Notes: generated from the letters alone by a model not told the origin. A stretch of 64,000 nucleotides of DNA from Rhizoctonia solani (GCF_016906535.1 NC_057383.1:930001-994000); one strand, 5' to 3'; positions 42,473 to 55,723 are shown, numbered from the stretch's first letter. Numbers and translations: made by a program.

Positions 42473-43029
42473 GAATTTATTCCCATTTTCTCAAATTTAA
42501 ACAAAGGCAATTGGACAACATTTTTGATCACATGATCTTGGCGCTTATATCATACGCTAAGGCGCCAAGCCATGTCCCCATCCGCGCTTACTCAGCACAC
42601 ATAGCCACCTCCACCTGTGACATCATCATGACACGTCAGTGACACATATGCATGAGTAAGACCAACTGCGGAGCAGGGTTCTTATTGGATCACATATTTG
42701 ATATAATGTATTTGTAATTAGTCACTTTGTAGAATATATAAGGAGGCCAACCAACCATGGTAACACCCAGGTTGATTACCTCTTGTTGCATCCTACATTG
42801 TACAAGGGTCTTACAGCCTGGTAACCCTACTTAGTCACTTAGCCTACGCTGCCTTAAGCGGCCTCCCCATTGTACTTACATAGCTTGCCATTGCCCTTAT
42901 GGTCTTGGTTGTTGTAGTATAGCTGGTTGTTGTTGTAGGATAGCTTGCCACCACCTTACGCGGTTTCTACTTAGTTACATCTGGCCGCAAGCACCCTCCT
43001 CCTTGACGTCCTTACAGACGTCTAGGACA
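42151..43029. other. spacer of the giant palindrome
   Basis: The only asymmetric part: the remainder of the solo D LTR and of the C 3' LTR. It ends exactly at the last base of the C LTR; the inverted arm starts at the next base. The junction reads TCTAGGACA-AGGACCTTTA, so AGGAC occurs on both sides. Confidence 0.85.
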
Positions 43030-43305
43030 AGGACCTTTAGCCAGCTAAGTAGCCAGCCCCCAGTAGTACAGAAGTTGCTTACCCCATTTAACTCATCACA
43101 CCTCCCAGGCCTCTGGCCCCTCTGCATTACCAGTAGTTAGATAGTTGTTGCCTTAAGCAACTTAGATAGTTTAGTAGTTAGCCTCACTTAGTCAGATTAC
43201 ATAAACCAGTGTAGTAGTATGGCCACAAGCGCCTGCCCACTAGCAAGTACCCAACCTTACAGTTGGCGTACAACAAATTCCCTGGTATTGATTGTGTCTA
43301 CAACA
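43030..43305 (+). repeat. right-arm start: truncated D LTR and 30 bp of C LTR
   Basis: 43030-43275 mirrors 41905-42150 (246 bp of a D LTR). 43276-43305 mirrors the first 30 bases of the C 3' LTR, overlapping the end of the inverted pol. The remaining part of both LTRs is absent on this side. Confidence 0.9.
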
Positions 43306-46300
43306 CTGCCCCCCCTCTAAGGGCCTTCTTTCTTATCTCTTCCTCATACTTCTTCAAAATCTTTCCCGCATTTTTGAGGTTTTCCCAGGGTTCCCACATA
43401 TTCTCTTCCGGTCCATAGCCCTTCCATTTGACTCTGAAGAACCATTTTCCATTTCTTTCCTCCATGTCTGTTATCCCTTCAACCTCATACTCTTCTTCTC
43501 CATCAACGGTGATTGGTGGTGGGCGGCTTACAAAGGCACATTTGTTATCCCTTTTGACTTTTGACAGGAGCCCTACGTAAAAGACATTGTGTATACGCAT
43601 GGTTGGGGGAAGTTCAAGCCTGTATGCACGTTTGGAGATTTTTTCAATGACTTTGAACGGTCCTAAGCATTGTTCTGACAGCTTGGGACTCAGGGTCTTG
43701 AGGTTAATGTTCCTGGCGTCAAGCCATACCTCTTCTCCTATTTCAAATATTGTTGGGCTTCCTTCCTCCCCAGCAGTCATCCTTGTCTTAGATTGCCAAA
43801 GTGCTGCTTCCACCTCCCTCCACTGAGTTTCCATGGATTGGGCTAGTTTGTTGGCCTTGGGAACATCTGTTGGTACATTGGTTGGTGTCAAGGAGGGTTC
43901 CCATCCATATAAGGCTTTGAACAGGGTTTTTCCGGTGCTGCTATGTATGGTGTTATTGTATGCAAACTCAGCCATGGGAAGCCATTTTGCCCAGTCCTGT
44001 TGGTTGATGCCTGAGTAAGCCCTGAGGGAATGTTCAATGGAAGGGTTCACTTGTTCTGTTTGTCCATTGCTTTGTGGGTGGTAAGCCAAGGAGTAGTGAG
44101 GGTCTATCCCTAGTTGCTTGTATAGGGCCCTTAGGAACTTGTTGTTGAATACTCTGCCTCTATCCAATACTGTTTTTTTGGGCATGCCATGGCATTTCCA
44201 GACGTTTTCCAGGAACAGTTCTGCTAGTTTGGGGGCTCTCAACCTTTTTGAACATTTGATGAAAATGCCGTACTTAGTGAAGCTGTCAATGACCACCAAA
44301 ATAGAATTGTGGTTCCCATCCTTGGGCAGGTCTACTATCATGTCATAGGAAACATGTTGCCAGGGTCTGGACAGTAGTTCCAGGGGCTGCGGGGGAATGG
44401 GGGCATACTTTGGTTTGCAGATATGTTGGCACATTTCACAGGAATCCACATGCCAATATGTGTCCACACGGATTCCAGGCCAGTAGTAGTTCCTTGAGAC
44501 TAATTCCAATGTCTGTTGTCTACCTGGGTGACCAGCCAAGGGGCTATTGTGAAAGATCTTTAGTAGCTCTGTTTGTAAGCTTCCCACATCAGGCACCACA
44601 ATTCTCCCTTGATAGAAGAGGAGTCCAGCTTCTATTTGGTAATCCTTGAAGGCACGTTTGATGGACAGAGGTGCCTTAGACTTGTTTTGGAGGAATTGTA
44701 GTATTTCCTCCAGTGATTTGTCTTGGTCTAAGGCAGCTTCAATTTGTTGCTGGAGTTCTTTCTCTGGGGTTACCAGGGCTACATTGGCAAATACAGGATC
44801 CGGGAGCATTGTCTGGTTGGCAGGAGGGATGTTGGCGTGATCTGAGTGGCAAGATAGTGCATCTGGCTTTCCTGATTGTTTTCCCAGTTGGTAGACAATT
44901 TGGAAGTTATATCTGGCCAGCAGCAGGTGCCATCTTGCGTGACAGCAATTGAATGTTTGGGATTCCCTCCAGTATTCCAGGTTGCAATGATTGGTGAACA
45001 TGGTAATGGGATGCAAGGTTCCCTCCAGGAAAATACGCCAGTACTCAAAGGAGCAAATGATTGCTAGGAGCTCCTTGTCATGTGTGTTGTAATTTTGCTC
45101 AGCCCCTTTGAACAACTCAGATAGGAAACCAAGAGGGTGTAACTGGCTGTCTTCCTGTTGTTGACTGAGTATAGAACCCATGGCTGCGCCAGATGCATCT
45201 GTTTCCAAGAAGTAAGGTTTTGATGGATTGGCATGGCAGAGGACCAGGGCATTTGTGATGGCGTCCTTTAATCCTTGGAATGCTTTTTGTTCCACGGTAT
45301 CCCAATTCCAAGGTGTGTCCTTCTTTACCAGGTTATGTAAGGGTCTGGCCATGTGACTGAAGTTGGCAACAAACTGGTGTAGGAAGTTGGCAAACCCTAA
45401 GAATGACTGAACCTCTTTGACCTTTGTTGGTGTTGGCCAATCCTGGACAGCTTGGATTTTGAGTTTATCCAAGCTGAAACCTTTATCCAATACAATTATT
45501 CCTAGGTATTCCACCAATGTGATGTGGAAGGTACATTTGGAAGCCTTGCAGAACAACTGGTTTTCCATTAAGCGCTGTAGGACTTTGTGAACATGCTGTG
45601 TATGAGACGCGTCATCCTTAGAGTAGATTAAAATGTCATCAAGGTAAATGATAATGCAGACGTCAAGTAGGTCTTTAAATAGCTTGTTCATGAAGTGTTG
45701 GAATGCAGCAGGTGTGTTGGTTAGGCCAAAGGTCATAACAAGAGACTTGTAGAGGCCATATTTGGTGCAAAAGGCTGTCTTCCACTTGTCTCCTTCTTTG
45801 ACTCAAACATTATTGTAACCCCATTGCAGATCCAGTTTAGTAAAGACCTTGGCTCCTTGGAGCTGGGCCATAAGGTTGTCTGGGCAAGGTAACGGGTAAA
45901 CGTTCTTTTTGGTCCAGTTGTTAAGGCAGCAATAGTCAACAACCAAGCGGCAAGAGCCATCCTTTTTGGGTACAAACATTACAGGGGAACTAATGGAAGA
46001 CTTGCTAGGCCGTATTTTCCCTGCTTTCAACTTGTTCTTAAGCCAATCTTTTAGTGTAGCAGATTCTGCATCCATCATACTATAGAGGGGTGAGTTGAGG
46101 GGTCCTTCCTCAGTGAGTTCAATAGCAATGTTGTCATGCTGGTGAGGGGGAAGTTTGTTGAATTCTTCCTCCCCAAATACTTTTGCGTATTGATGGTATT
46201 TTGGGGGTACTCCTTCAAGGGGATTTTTGTTGGCCTCCTCCTCCTTGGCAATAGCTACATGTTCTGGGGGTGCATGGGGGAAAGTAAGGGTGCGTGTGTT

Positions 46301-46699
46301 CCAATCAATTTCCAGGTTATGGGCATCTAGCCATCTCAATCCCAAGATAGCAGTGTGAGACCCTGTATTGCAGATTAGGAATGTCTCAGTCATGCGCTTG
46401 CCATCAAGGGAGAAGGTTAGATTGGCCTTCTTCCAGATTTTGCCTGCCTGGGGGCTCAACCCATTGAGCATAGTAGCAATTTGGGGTTTAGGTAGGTCTA
46501 TTAGTGGGAGGCGGAGCTGTTCCGCTGTGCAAGGGTGAAGGAAAGATGATGTGGCGCCTGAGTCTATCAGGACTTCTAGTTGATCCGCTTGTTTCTCTGG
46601 TTGGTAGGGAATTGTAAAAAGGGGGGAGTTTCTATTGTGACTATTTGATATATTACAAATTTCCAATCCTAAACCAGAGTCCTTGGGGTCCTTGTGCAT
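43298..46699 (-). pseudogene. C pol, right-arm copy
   Basis: Mirror of 38481-41882 with the same stop (45803-45805). Its translation is identical to the left copy. Confidence 0.92.
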
Positions 46700-46713
46700 G
46701 GCAGCAGGTACCC

Positions 46714-47844
46714 TTAATCTTTTCCCAATTTGGGTCCAGATTCATTGCCAATCTTGGTGGATTCCTTTTTTGTGCCTTCCTCCTTAGGCGTGGCTTTCCA
46801 GCCAGTGCAGCATTCCGCAAACTTGTGGCCCGCTTTTCCGCATTTGATGCAGAGGCCTTCAGCCCTGCAGCGGTTTTGTTCCTCCTTGGATACAAAGTTG
46901 GGGTTGCTGGATAAGCGCCCTGGTCTGGTGGTCTGTTGGCCAGTATTTGCCCCCCTATTAGGGGTGGTGCTAGAGGTTCCAGACTTATTACCCTTTGGCA
47001 GGTGGCTGGCATGCTCTTTGCAGAGGGCGTTATCAATGACCAGAGCCGCGTTCTGCAGCTCAAGGAGGGTAGTGGGGCGCCACTCACGGGTAGCAATGAG
47101 TTGGCTGACCTCCCAGTGGAGGCCTTGTGCAAATTGCCCTTGGAGGGCGGCGTTGTTCCAGTCTAGGTCCATGGCAATGGTCCTAAACTTTGTGATGTAC
47201 TCAGCACAGGTGCCTGTCTGAGTAAGGTGTGTGATTTGCTGCTCAGCGGCTTGTGTGGCATCTGGATTCCCAAACGCGGCCAAAAACTCCGTCCTGAATT
47301 TGTCAACTGTTTGAATTAGGGCCCTGTGGGACCCAAGTTGATCAAGGTGGGGGTGAGCCCAGGCCCCTGCTATGTCCTTCATGTTCATCAGGAGGAATGA
47401 CAGAACCTCCTGATTGGTGGGGAACATCTGTTGGTTTAGGCGTACCCATGCCAGCATTTGTGTGAGCCACTGGCAGGCTTTGTTCCCTATTTTCCTGGTA
47501 TAGGCGTCAGGGTGATCCACCTTGACCAGGGTTTGATATGTGGCTACAGGAGCTGCTGGTTGAGGGACTTGGGGGGAATGGAGTCTGACAGGCAAAGGTG
47601 GAGGGGGAGTATAGCCTTGCAGGGGGACCTGGACAGGGTTGGCTGTGCAAAGGTGGGGGGAGCTTTGATGGGGTTGGCCCAGGCAATGAGGGGCACACTA
47701 GGCGCTGGAGTAGGGTTGGTTTTGGGTAGGGGCCTGGGCGTGGCCTCCACTGCCAGGGGTTTCTGGTCTTCTGGTGTGTGGGGGGTTCCACCCCTAGCCT
47801 CAATGCAAGTGAGGGTTTGATTGACTGCTCTCATCCAGTCTTGG
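46714..47844 (-). pseudogene. C gag main part, right-arm copy
   Basis: Mirror of 37336-38466, with the same frameshift and slip site. Confidence 0.88.
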
Positions 47845-48293
47845 TGTCATGACCTTCATTGGCATGACATGAATTTCTACTATTTTCTACCTTTTTTTCA
47901 AGATAGTTTCCTTTTTTGGTATATATTTATGAATCATCAAGATCACGTGACATATTTGATATATGATGTGAAATTGTAAATGACTCACTATTTAGTACTG
48001 TTGTTTTTGAGGTGGCTTTCCTCATGTATATAAGCCAGGTCAAGTTGCCGCTAAAACAGCAAGACTTGACCTCTTTGTCAATTCATCCTAAGCTCACTCC
48101 TACCCTTTGCCCAGGCCCCTAGTTGGCCATCAGTGCACCTTACTAAGAAACCCATAACCCAGGCCTAGTAGCCCTCTACCCTACCATACCCCTTGGCCTT
48201 TTGTTGGCCCTCTACCCTGTTTCATAGTCCATTGGTGATAGGGCCACGGACTTTAAACCCACTTGTATCATAGGTCCAAGCTTAGTTGTGACA
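47845..48293 (+). repeat. solo A LTR replacing A3 in the right arm
   Basis: 449 bp at the position of A3, with flanks CTTGG on both sides (the CCAAG TSD in reverse). Read in mirror, it carries CCACCTC of the A3 3' LTR but CACGTGA and CCAATGAA of the A3 5' LTR, so it is a recombinant of the two. One A fewer in a homopolymer than the left LTRs. Confidence 0.95.
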
Positions 48294-48555
48294 CTTGGGC
48301 TTCCTTTGCTGCTTCCTTGGTTTCTTCAAGTTCCTGCTTGAGTTGGAGGACTTGGTTTTGCAATCCCAAGATGAGGGAGATTGCTTGTTCAAGGAAGACT
48401 TCCCCATAGACCTTGGGTTCAAGGCTTGTTGACTCAACAGTGGTTGCCAGAAGAGTGGGTCCCAACTCTCTTTGATCAAGAGGGGACGCAGGACAAGCAG
48501 AGCTCCGGGAGCGGGTTGCCATCTCATGAGGATATGAGCGGCCTTGGTGGGATGC
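48294..48555 (-). pseudogene. C gag N-terminal part, right-arm copy
   Basis: Mirror of 30337-30598, identical coiled-coil frame. Confidence 0.8.
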
Positions 48556-50059
48556 TGTTATGGACATGACATTTCTTCATTAATCTGTACTTATTTTATT
48601 AATTACACTAGTAACCTTACAGAAAACAAATGAGATAAAGATGCAAACTAAGGTTTTCAAGGTCCCTCTATCCAATAGTGACCTTTACAAAACCTACAAA
48701 CCTCTGGAATACCCTTAATATGCGATGCCTTTTGCATATATGCTGTTTTCTCACTCATTTAAATATATATAAATTCAGCTGAGTAGATAAACAGTAACAA
48801 GTAATATTTCTCTTGTTTGTAGTATTTATTATTCAAGATTCTATCTTGTGGCTACACACAGAAATATTCAGGGTCCCCCCTGTTGCATAGGCAAGTGCTC
48901 CGGCGCTTAATCAGCCCTTAAGCGCCGATGCACTAAATGCGCCTTTTCTCCATCACCCGGGCATCCCACACTGCCGAATCGCTTGCGCTTAGGTGCGCAA
49001 GTTTGTGCGCTCCAGAACGCTGGGTCAAACTCCCAAAACGGACAACATTTGGCATAGTTATGCCCCATTTACTGTAAGTACCCAATGCAGAGGTATCCTA
49101 CCTTTGGGACTGTTTACTCCAAGGATGAAACACTTAGCCTTGGGACATCTAAGGACCCACACAGGTAAATACTGCCTTGGGGCAAATATTAGGAACTGTT
49201 GTTTGTTTACTATGTACCAAAGTATTGGCTCCCTCAAGTGTTTCAGTTGCCACATGTACCTCCTGTACCCCCTCTTGGTATCAATCATGTATATACTTGT
49301 TTGTGCGCCTTCTCAGGGTATAAAAGGACCCTGTGAAGACGCTTCTAATGCATCCTACTTTTACTCTAATATATTGACATATACACGCAAGCCTTTAACA
49401 GCTTATCTGCGCATTTACTTTAGTGATTGACTCACTGTAAATAGCATAGGAGGTTATTTGGCGCACTAAGACCATAGGCCAGTCCCAACAGACACAGGGT
49501 AACCTATTAGTGTACTTACTGCAACCCTGTGCCCCTTGACTGTCACAGTTGTTGAGTTCAACATTGAGTATAGTGCAACAGTACTGTAAGGATTGTTGTG
49601 ATTGAGTGATAGTGTTTCAATCTACCATACCCCTATATTGTAGATAGCTTTATCTACAATATCTCATAAATCCTAGATATATTTTAGGTAAACCCCATAA
49701 GTCTTAAGTCTTACTTAAGCATATATAAGTCCTATACTCATTAGGCAGATCCTATAAATCCTGTACATTAGTCAGGTAACCCTCTTACCTAAGGTACTAT
49801 CCCAGAGACCTTGAGTATACATACCCTTAGTCACTTAGGCTTAAGTAACATTAGTCTAAGGTACTATACATAACCAACCACCTGCACTTCATAGTTGCTA
49901 GACTATTTGTTAGGAGTTGTTATTCCTGATAACCTAGCCTATACTGTGCATATATTCTGTGCATATATTCTGATTCATTATACTAGTTCTTAGTTATTCC
50001 CATATACATTTTGTATATAGTAATTCTTTCTTACTCCTGTACTTACACAACTCTTAACA
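48556..50059. repeat. B element, right-arm copy
   Basis: Mirror of 28833-30336, with TSD GATGC (GCATC reversed) on both sides. Confidence 0.85.
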
Positions 50060-50526
50060 GATGCAGTGCGCTGGGAGGCGCGGGAGGAAGCGCAAGAGGG
50101 GGTGCAGGAGGTAATGGTGGGCAAGATAATGTGGGTGGTGCCTTGATCAGGACTTATGGGTTGCTTTATTGTACTGGCGCTAAGAACTTGCGTCAACCGC
50201 CTAGCATTGGACAGCCCCTATTGACCAATCAACTGCTGTGTGTGGGCGTGATGTGGAATGGGTTTTCTGCAAGCGGGTGGATCTGCTGACTAGTTCCGCT
50301 GACAAAGGGTGCAGTGACTGGTGGTATGTGGACAATTAGAATCCGTCTGCCTTGTAGCAATTTGGTACTAGGTGGGACTGACACTGGTTTGATTATTAAC
50401 AGCAAAAGGCAAGTCCAATCACCTGATTTCCCTTGTGCTAGTACAGGGGACCTTCTTGTTTGTTGAGTCTGAGTGGGATGTGCTTTGTGGGCACGGTTTG
50501 CAACCAACTTAAGGTTGATTACCTAG
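50060..50526 (-). promoter_or_regulatory. C leader and primer site, right-arm copy
   Basis: Mirror of 28366-28832; the primer site is at 50512-50524. Confidence 0.6.
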
Positions 50527-51112
50527 TGTCCTAGACGTCTATAAGGATGTCAAGGAGGGAGGGCGCTTGCGGCCAGATGTATCTAAGTAAGTACTGCTTA
50601 AGGCAGTGAGCAAGCTACCTACAACAACAACCAACTATACTACAACAACCAAGGCTGTAAGGGCAATGGCAAGCTAAGTAGGTACAATGGAGAAGCTGCT
50701 TAAGGCGGTGTGGGCAATGTAACTAAGTGGGGATTTACTGGGCAGTAAGGCCCTTGTACAGTGTGGAGATGCAACAAGAGGTAATTGACCTGGGTGTTAC
50801 CATGGTCAATTGGCCTCCTTATATATTCTATAGATGAGCTAATTACAAATACACTATATGCAATATCTTATCCAATAAGAACCCTGCTCTGCAGTTGGTC
50901 TTACTCATGCATACATGTCACTGACGTGTCATGATGATGTCATAGGTGGAGGTGGCTACGTGTGCTGAGTAAGCGCGGATGGGGACATGGCTTGGCGCCT
51001 TAGCGTATGATATAAGCGCCAAGATCACGTGATCAAAAATGTTGTCCAATTGCCTTTGTTTAAATTTGAGAAAATGGGAATAAATTCCCTGGTATCAATT
51101 GTGTCTACAACA
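50527..51112 (-). repeat. C 5' LTR, right-arm copy
   Basis: Mirror of 27780-28365. Confidence 0.92.
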
Positions 51113-51730
51113 GTGTACTTGTGTAATGACATGTTATTGATGTGTTAATACACCATTACCAAACCCCCAGTGTTACAACAAAAACAGTTTTTGCTGAGAT
51201 AGTCAACGGGAGTGGTTGCTTCATTTCTAGCACCAGAGCCAGGCTGATATTAAATATTATGCTCATTCCACAATCAGAGGGACGGATTTGAGACAATGTA
51301 CATATATTCACTAAATATAGGACATGCTTATGGTCCAATGAATAGGACAGATAAATGCACATTAAACCATATGACAACAAGAGCCCGGCGCTATTTGACA
51401 TCCACCTCACATGCGTATCAAGATCCACCAACCAGATGCGTCAAAAGGTTGAATCTGAGTTACATCTTGAGAAATCACAGGATTTATCAAGATGTGCCCA
51501 AAAACCTCCATCTTTGACGCATCTGGATCACATCAAGAATGGAACCCTCCTCCCAGTGCGTCAATCAGGCAATTGGTGTTCTTGGCAATCTTTGCACTGC
51601 GGGTTTCACGTGCTACGTCGGGAAGGTGGTTGTAGTTTGCTCAAACAGCGTAGACCTTCTTGGTGACTGATCCAAAAGAGGTACCAAAGCTCCCACCACC
51701 CTGCCAATTTCTTCTTCACAATAACATGCT
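51113..51730. other. intergenic with hairpin, right-arm copy
   Basis: Mirror of 27162-27779, including the imperfect palindrome at 51418-51539. No gene seen. Confidence 0.5.
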
Positions 51731-52063
51731 TTAGAATAGGCAAATTGAACTCACTCCCACGGAAAGTGCATCATCATTTAGCCCCTGGCTAACCATATCA
51801 TTGGTAGATTTGACACGCTCATTGTTGAGCATATCACCTAGCATTTGCAGCAGATAGCTGTGACATCCATTAAGTGCTTGAACAACTTCAGGAAGCCCCG
51901 GAACAGCACTATGTAGCGTCATAATCTGCTTGACTTGGACTGATGCTCCTTGGGCGTTACCAGAAGGTCCGCCAACTGGATGCGTGTTGGACGTGCTGAG
52001 CCAGGCAATGAGCTTGTCAGAATCTTTTGATCTGATGGGCTTGAGGGCATTGTGAATGGCCAT
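51731..52063 (-). CDS. hypothetical protein, 110 residues, right-arm copy
   Basis: Identical to the frame at 26829-27161; same doubts apply. Confidence 0.3.
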   Translation of the reverse strand: MAIHNALKPIRSKDSDKLIAWLSTSNTHPVGGPSGNAQGASVQVKQIMTLHSAVPGLPEVVQALNGCHSYLLQMLGDMLNNERVKSTNDMVSQGLNDDALSVGVSSICLF

Positions 52064-52702
52064 GTATTTCTCCTCATCATTAACTAACTCTGAACTTGGG
52101 TATGAATTATGCGTGCTATGCGTATAAATATGTTAGTTCTATAGTTTGGACTACTTCGAGTTGGCACTTGATAGCCATTTGATCCAACATTGAATTACTT
52201 CGGCTTGGCTTTGGGACAATCATCAGGGTTTACGTACCAGTTATTGGAGCTAGAATGTTGATCCTTAACAACCAATGTGCCATGGGTGTGAATGTATGAT
52301 TCAACAAGCTGCACGGTTGTATTAGATACCAAAAAGATTGGGAAGAAATTCATAATTACCCAAACAACAAAGTTTTACTCTTCTTTGGGACATTATTCTG
52401 TAAAACTTCTAGGTTCTTAGTGGTATCACAGTTGGTCATCATGGCTCCTAGGAAACGTAGATAGTTCTCAGATGTCAGACGATTTATAGTAACAAAACAC
52501 ATGCCCTTGTGCCTTCGGGTGATTGAAAGCTAGCCCTCACAGACCAAGGCGCAAAGGTTGTGTTCATGCGCGTGTCTACAAACTAAAAGTGGCCATTATT
52601 TCCGTAACAGCCGTAAACTTATGAAAGGGATATACCCCTGAGTCTCAATTTTATATAAAGTATACACCGCAACTATTAGTGATTACTACTATTTGTAGCC
52701 CT
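52064..52702. other. intergenic, right-arm copy
   Basis: Mirror of 26190-26828. Nothing firm. Confidence 0.3.
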
Positions 52703-53386
52703 TTATTCGGCCTGGAGCGCCCCAGCAACTTCATTCGTGTTAGCCAATCCTTTGTTGGCCTCCTGAAGAGGGAGGCCCCCATCCTGTCCACCACTGGGAG
52801 GCTCTAAGAACTCGGCTTCAAATCGTGGTTTTGTTGAATAATTCTTGAACCAAATGCACCTCCACTCGGAGGTTGTCACCCCAATCAAACTTTGGAGTAT
52901 CTGTGGCCCAAAGACGTCGGCTTTGGCATCCGCATGCGGCGCAAGATAGACTCGTCTTGGGGAACACTGTCTGTAGATCATCAAGCCGACACTGGATTCG
53001 CCAGGCTCCTAAATATGTTGTTTACTTTAATTAGCAATACAAATTAAAGTAAAGATACCTACAGATAGAGGAGTAGGAACCTGAATAACAGCAAAGTATT
53101 TCTTCATTTTGTGTTTGCGCAACTCCCTCTTGATCATATCTTCTGCATTCCCAGGACCCCAACGAGGCAACAAAGTATTTTGTGAACGAACCCAGTCATC
53201 CCAGGCTTGTGGCGACTGCCATCGGTCGTGGCGGTCAGAGGTGGAGTTAGGACTAAACAAAGAAAAGTGAGACTCACAAGATAGAAACCAGGGTAAGTCG
53301 GCATTAGCAGAAGACTTTACTTGGATACAATGAAAAAGTGATAGGAGATGAACGAGGTTGAGAACATGGAATTGAGCACGTGCCAT
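52703..53386 (-). CDS. unrecognised two-exon gene, right-arm copy
   Basis: Mirror of 25506-26189; intron at 53009-53062. Sequence identical, so the locus has two copies of this gene in opposite orientation if the palindrome is real. Confidence 0.5.
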
Positions 53387-53725
53387 ATGTGTCTAAAAAG
53401 CCGCGTGATACCTATTTGTTTTTTTGGACTCATATTTAAAGAGCTACAAGCGAATAAGGCTAACCGCTCACAGACCGAGACAAACTGCGCTAAGACGAGA
53501 AGGAAAAGAGACGAGAGAGAGGGAGAGAAAACAAAAGGCGGAAACGACAAGCGAGGTAGTAAGCACGGGATGGGCATAGAGATCGGGTACAGGGGCCACA
53601 AGGGCGTGGGATGGGAGGTCATAAGGACTGGAGGGTGGCGGCCGTAGGGGCGTATATAGCGGTCATAAGGACATATGGACGTGGACGTAAGGTCCTACAG
53701 AGTCTGTGCGGCAGCCGGCGGATCT
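53387..53725 (-). promoter_or_regulatory. pyrimidine-rich upstream region, right-arm copy
   Basis: Mirror of 25167-25505. Confidence 0.35.
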
Positions 53726-55297
53726 CTAAGCTTTCCGATTCCCGATTCCCGATTTGTGTACGAAGTCAGCTACTTCCTCCAGTCTCGGCAGTGTTCCGAA
53801 TAACTCCTCCCCGGAGCGTTTAGACGATGTACTTGTGAGTATGTGTCTGTGTTCTGCTGTGTCAAGGCAGAACAAGAGCGAGTGTCTCGGCGTTTGAATG
53901 GTCTTGCCGCACGAGCATTGTGAGCTTAAATGTGGGTGGAACCGAGCCCGGTATTCCCCGTAGAAGCCCTGTCCGGTAAGGAATTGGACTGGTCGGCATT
54001 GTAAGTTGCGGGATGGTGTTGCGTTGTTGAATATGGGGTGTAGCTTCAACGACGGGGCCCTGGGTAGGTACGTGGATGAGTCGGGGCGGGACGCCGTGTG
54101 TTTGTCCGAGATCTTCTTCCACGATCTCAATGCTTGTTTGGTGGCATTTGCTCCGCTCTGGACTAAGTGATCATCCTGTCAAATAGCGGGGTGGGGCGTA
54201 GCGTCTCGCTCCCTTTTGCGGCTTCATCCGCCAATTCGTTCCTTTGATGTTTGAATGTTTCGGTAGCCATTTGACGAGTATGTGGCGATTGGGGTGGTTC
54301 AACAGGAGAGAGCGCGTGCTGATGGAAAAGGTGGGCGGCATATCGGGGGGGGGGGGGAGTCTATGAAGGTTGATTATGGACCGGACGGCGGTTTTGTTGG
54401 CGCAGTATAGGTCTATGCGCGTGGCCTGGACTTGTTTGCCAATGTGGACGGATTTGCCAAGGCATATTGCGACGCCTAGCATTTCGGCGTCGTAGATGTT
54501 TGCTCTGGGTCCCATGCCGTGAGATCCTTTTTCCAGTGTTTTCTCCCGTATTTAACAATGTATCCAAGTCCAACCTTGGACGTGGTGGAAAGAACGCTGG
54601 CGTGACCGTTGGGGGGGCTGTGAACAGTGTTACCGTCACGGTTGGCTTTGGCTATTTCAATTTTGTTCTTGATTATCCTGGCTGCAGCCTTCTTGGAGCT
54701 GCTGGGCAACCTCTTGTCAACCATAAGTTGGTCTGGCCATGGATTGGTGGGGGCAGCTGAGTGAATGAGGTATAGGGTGATGAACTCAGCATTTGAGTGG
54801 GAGAAGGATGCAGCAAACTCAACAGGAGACCTTGGGATGTTGTCAGTGATGGTGAAGAAGTCCCAGGAGGTGGGCAGTTGGTGTGCAAGTTCTGATTGGG
54901 TGGGACTGGACCTGAGTTTGTTGGCAAGGTTCTTGATGATTCTTAGACATGTGATGTAGAAAGGGGAGATGGACACTAGGTGCTTCATGTATCAGGTGGG
55001 AGTAGTTTGGAAAGCACCAAGTAGCCACCTCAAAATTCTGAACTTTCCTAAGTGGATCAAGCAAGAAAATTGCCTACATCCATGAAACCACAGAGGGAGC
55101 CCATAAGTCAGGATGGGGGTGACACTGGCCTTGTACAAGATGCATGTGTGGTATATGGACAGTCCATTCTGGGAGCTGGCTAGCATTTGGAGGCCAGCCA
55201 GTGTGGCTTTGGCTTTGACAACTGTTACTGCAGTATGCTCCTTGAAATTGAGCCTTCTGTCCAGAACACTGTACAAGGTTATAATGCTGAAAATCAT
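53726..55297 (-). pseudogene. LINE 3' part, right-arm copy
   Basis: Mirror of 23596-25166 with one extra base: 13 G at about 54345-54357 against 12 C on the left. This keeps the RNase H frame open further here, through VKWLPKHSNIKG to 54171. Still no complete element. Confidence 0.85.
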
Positions 55298-55723
55298 TGC
55301 ATGTGTTTAAGTGAGAATTGAGCTGAAATCAAGGTCAATACATACTGATTTCAGGTATCAATTCTTCCATAGTCCAATTCATGTTGAGGGAGGCATACTA
55401 ACATTGTGAGTTTTGGGCCATATGTTATGGAATGGATAATTTAGACATATGCACCCCTAATTGCCAATAGTGAATAGTGCAAACTAGAGTAATCATACTT
55501 GCTCTATCCAAATGTGGGCATGGACATTAATATATTTGGAAACTGGCAGTGCTACAAGACATTTTACACTTTATTCCCTCATTGTGCTTGCATATATACA
55601 CATTTGATCATGCAAAATAGTCATACTGTTATTTCTATGATTTATAGCATTTTTTGGATTATACATTAATATGCAGGAATGGTACTTACACACCATAGAA
55701 CAAGTGCAAGTAAGCATGGAAGT
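55298..55723. other. AT-rich non-coding stretch, right-arm copy
   Basis: Mirror of 23170-23595. No gene seen. Confidence 0.5.

Larger units (their letters stand above)
27780..43029 (+). mobile_element. C: family C chromovirus with B, A3 and D insertions
   Basis: 5' LTR 27780-28365, primer site, leader, gag, pol, polypurine tract and 3' LTR ending at 43029. Interrupted by B (28833-30336, TSD GCATC), A3 (30599-37335, TSD CCAAG) and a solo D LTR (41905-42472, TSD GAATT). No TSD around C itself: GTACAC precedes it, while AAGGAC, the first bases of the right palindrome arm, follow it. Low in CpG and carrying stops, so an old insertion. Confidence 0.93.
41875..43029 (+). repeat. C 3' LTR with nested solo D LTR
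   Basis: It starts TGTTGTAGACAC overlapping the pol stop region, after the purine tract AGAGGGGGGGCAG, and ends GACGTCTAGGACA. Without the D insertion it is 582 bp. TATATA at 42735-42740, primer-complement at 42769-42781. Confidence 0.92.
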
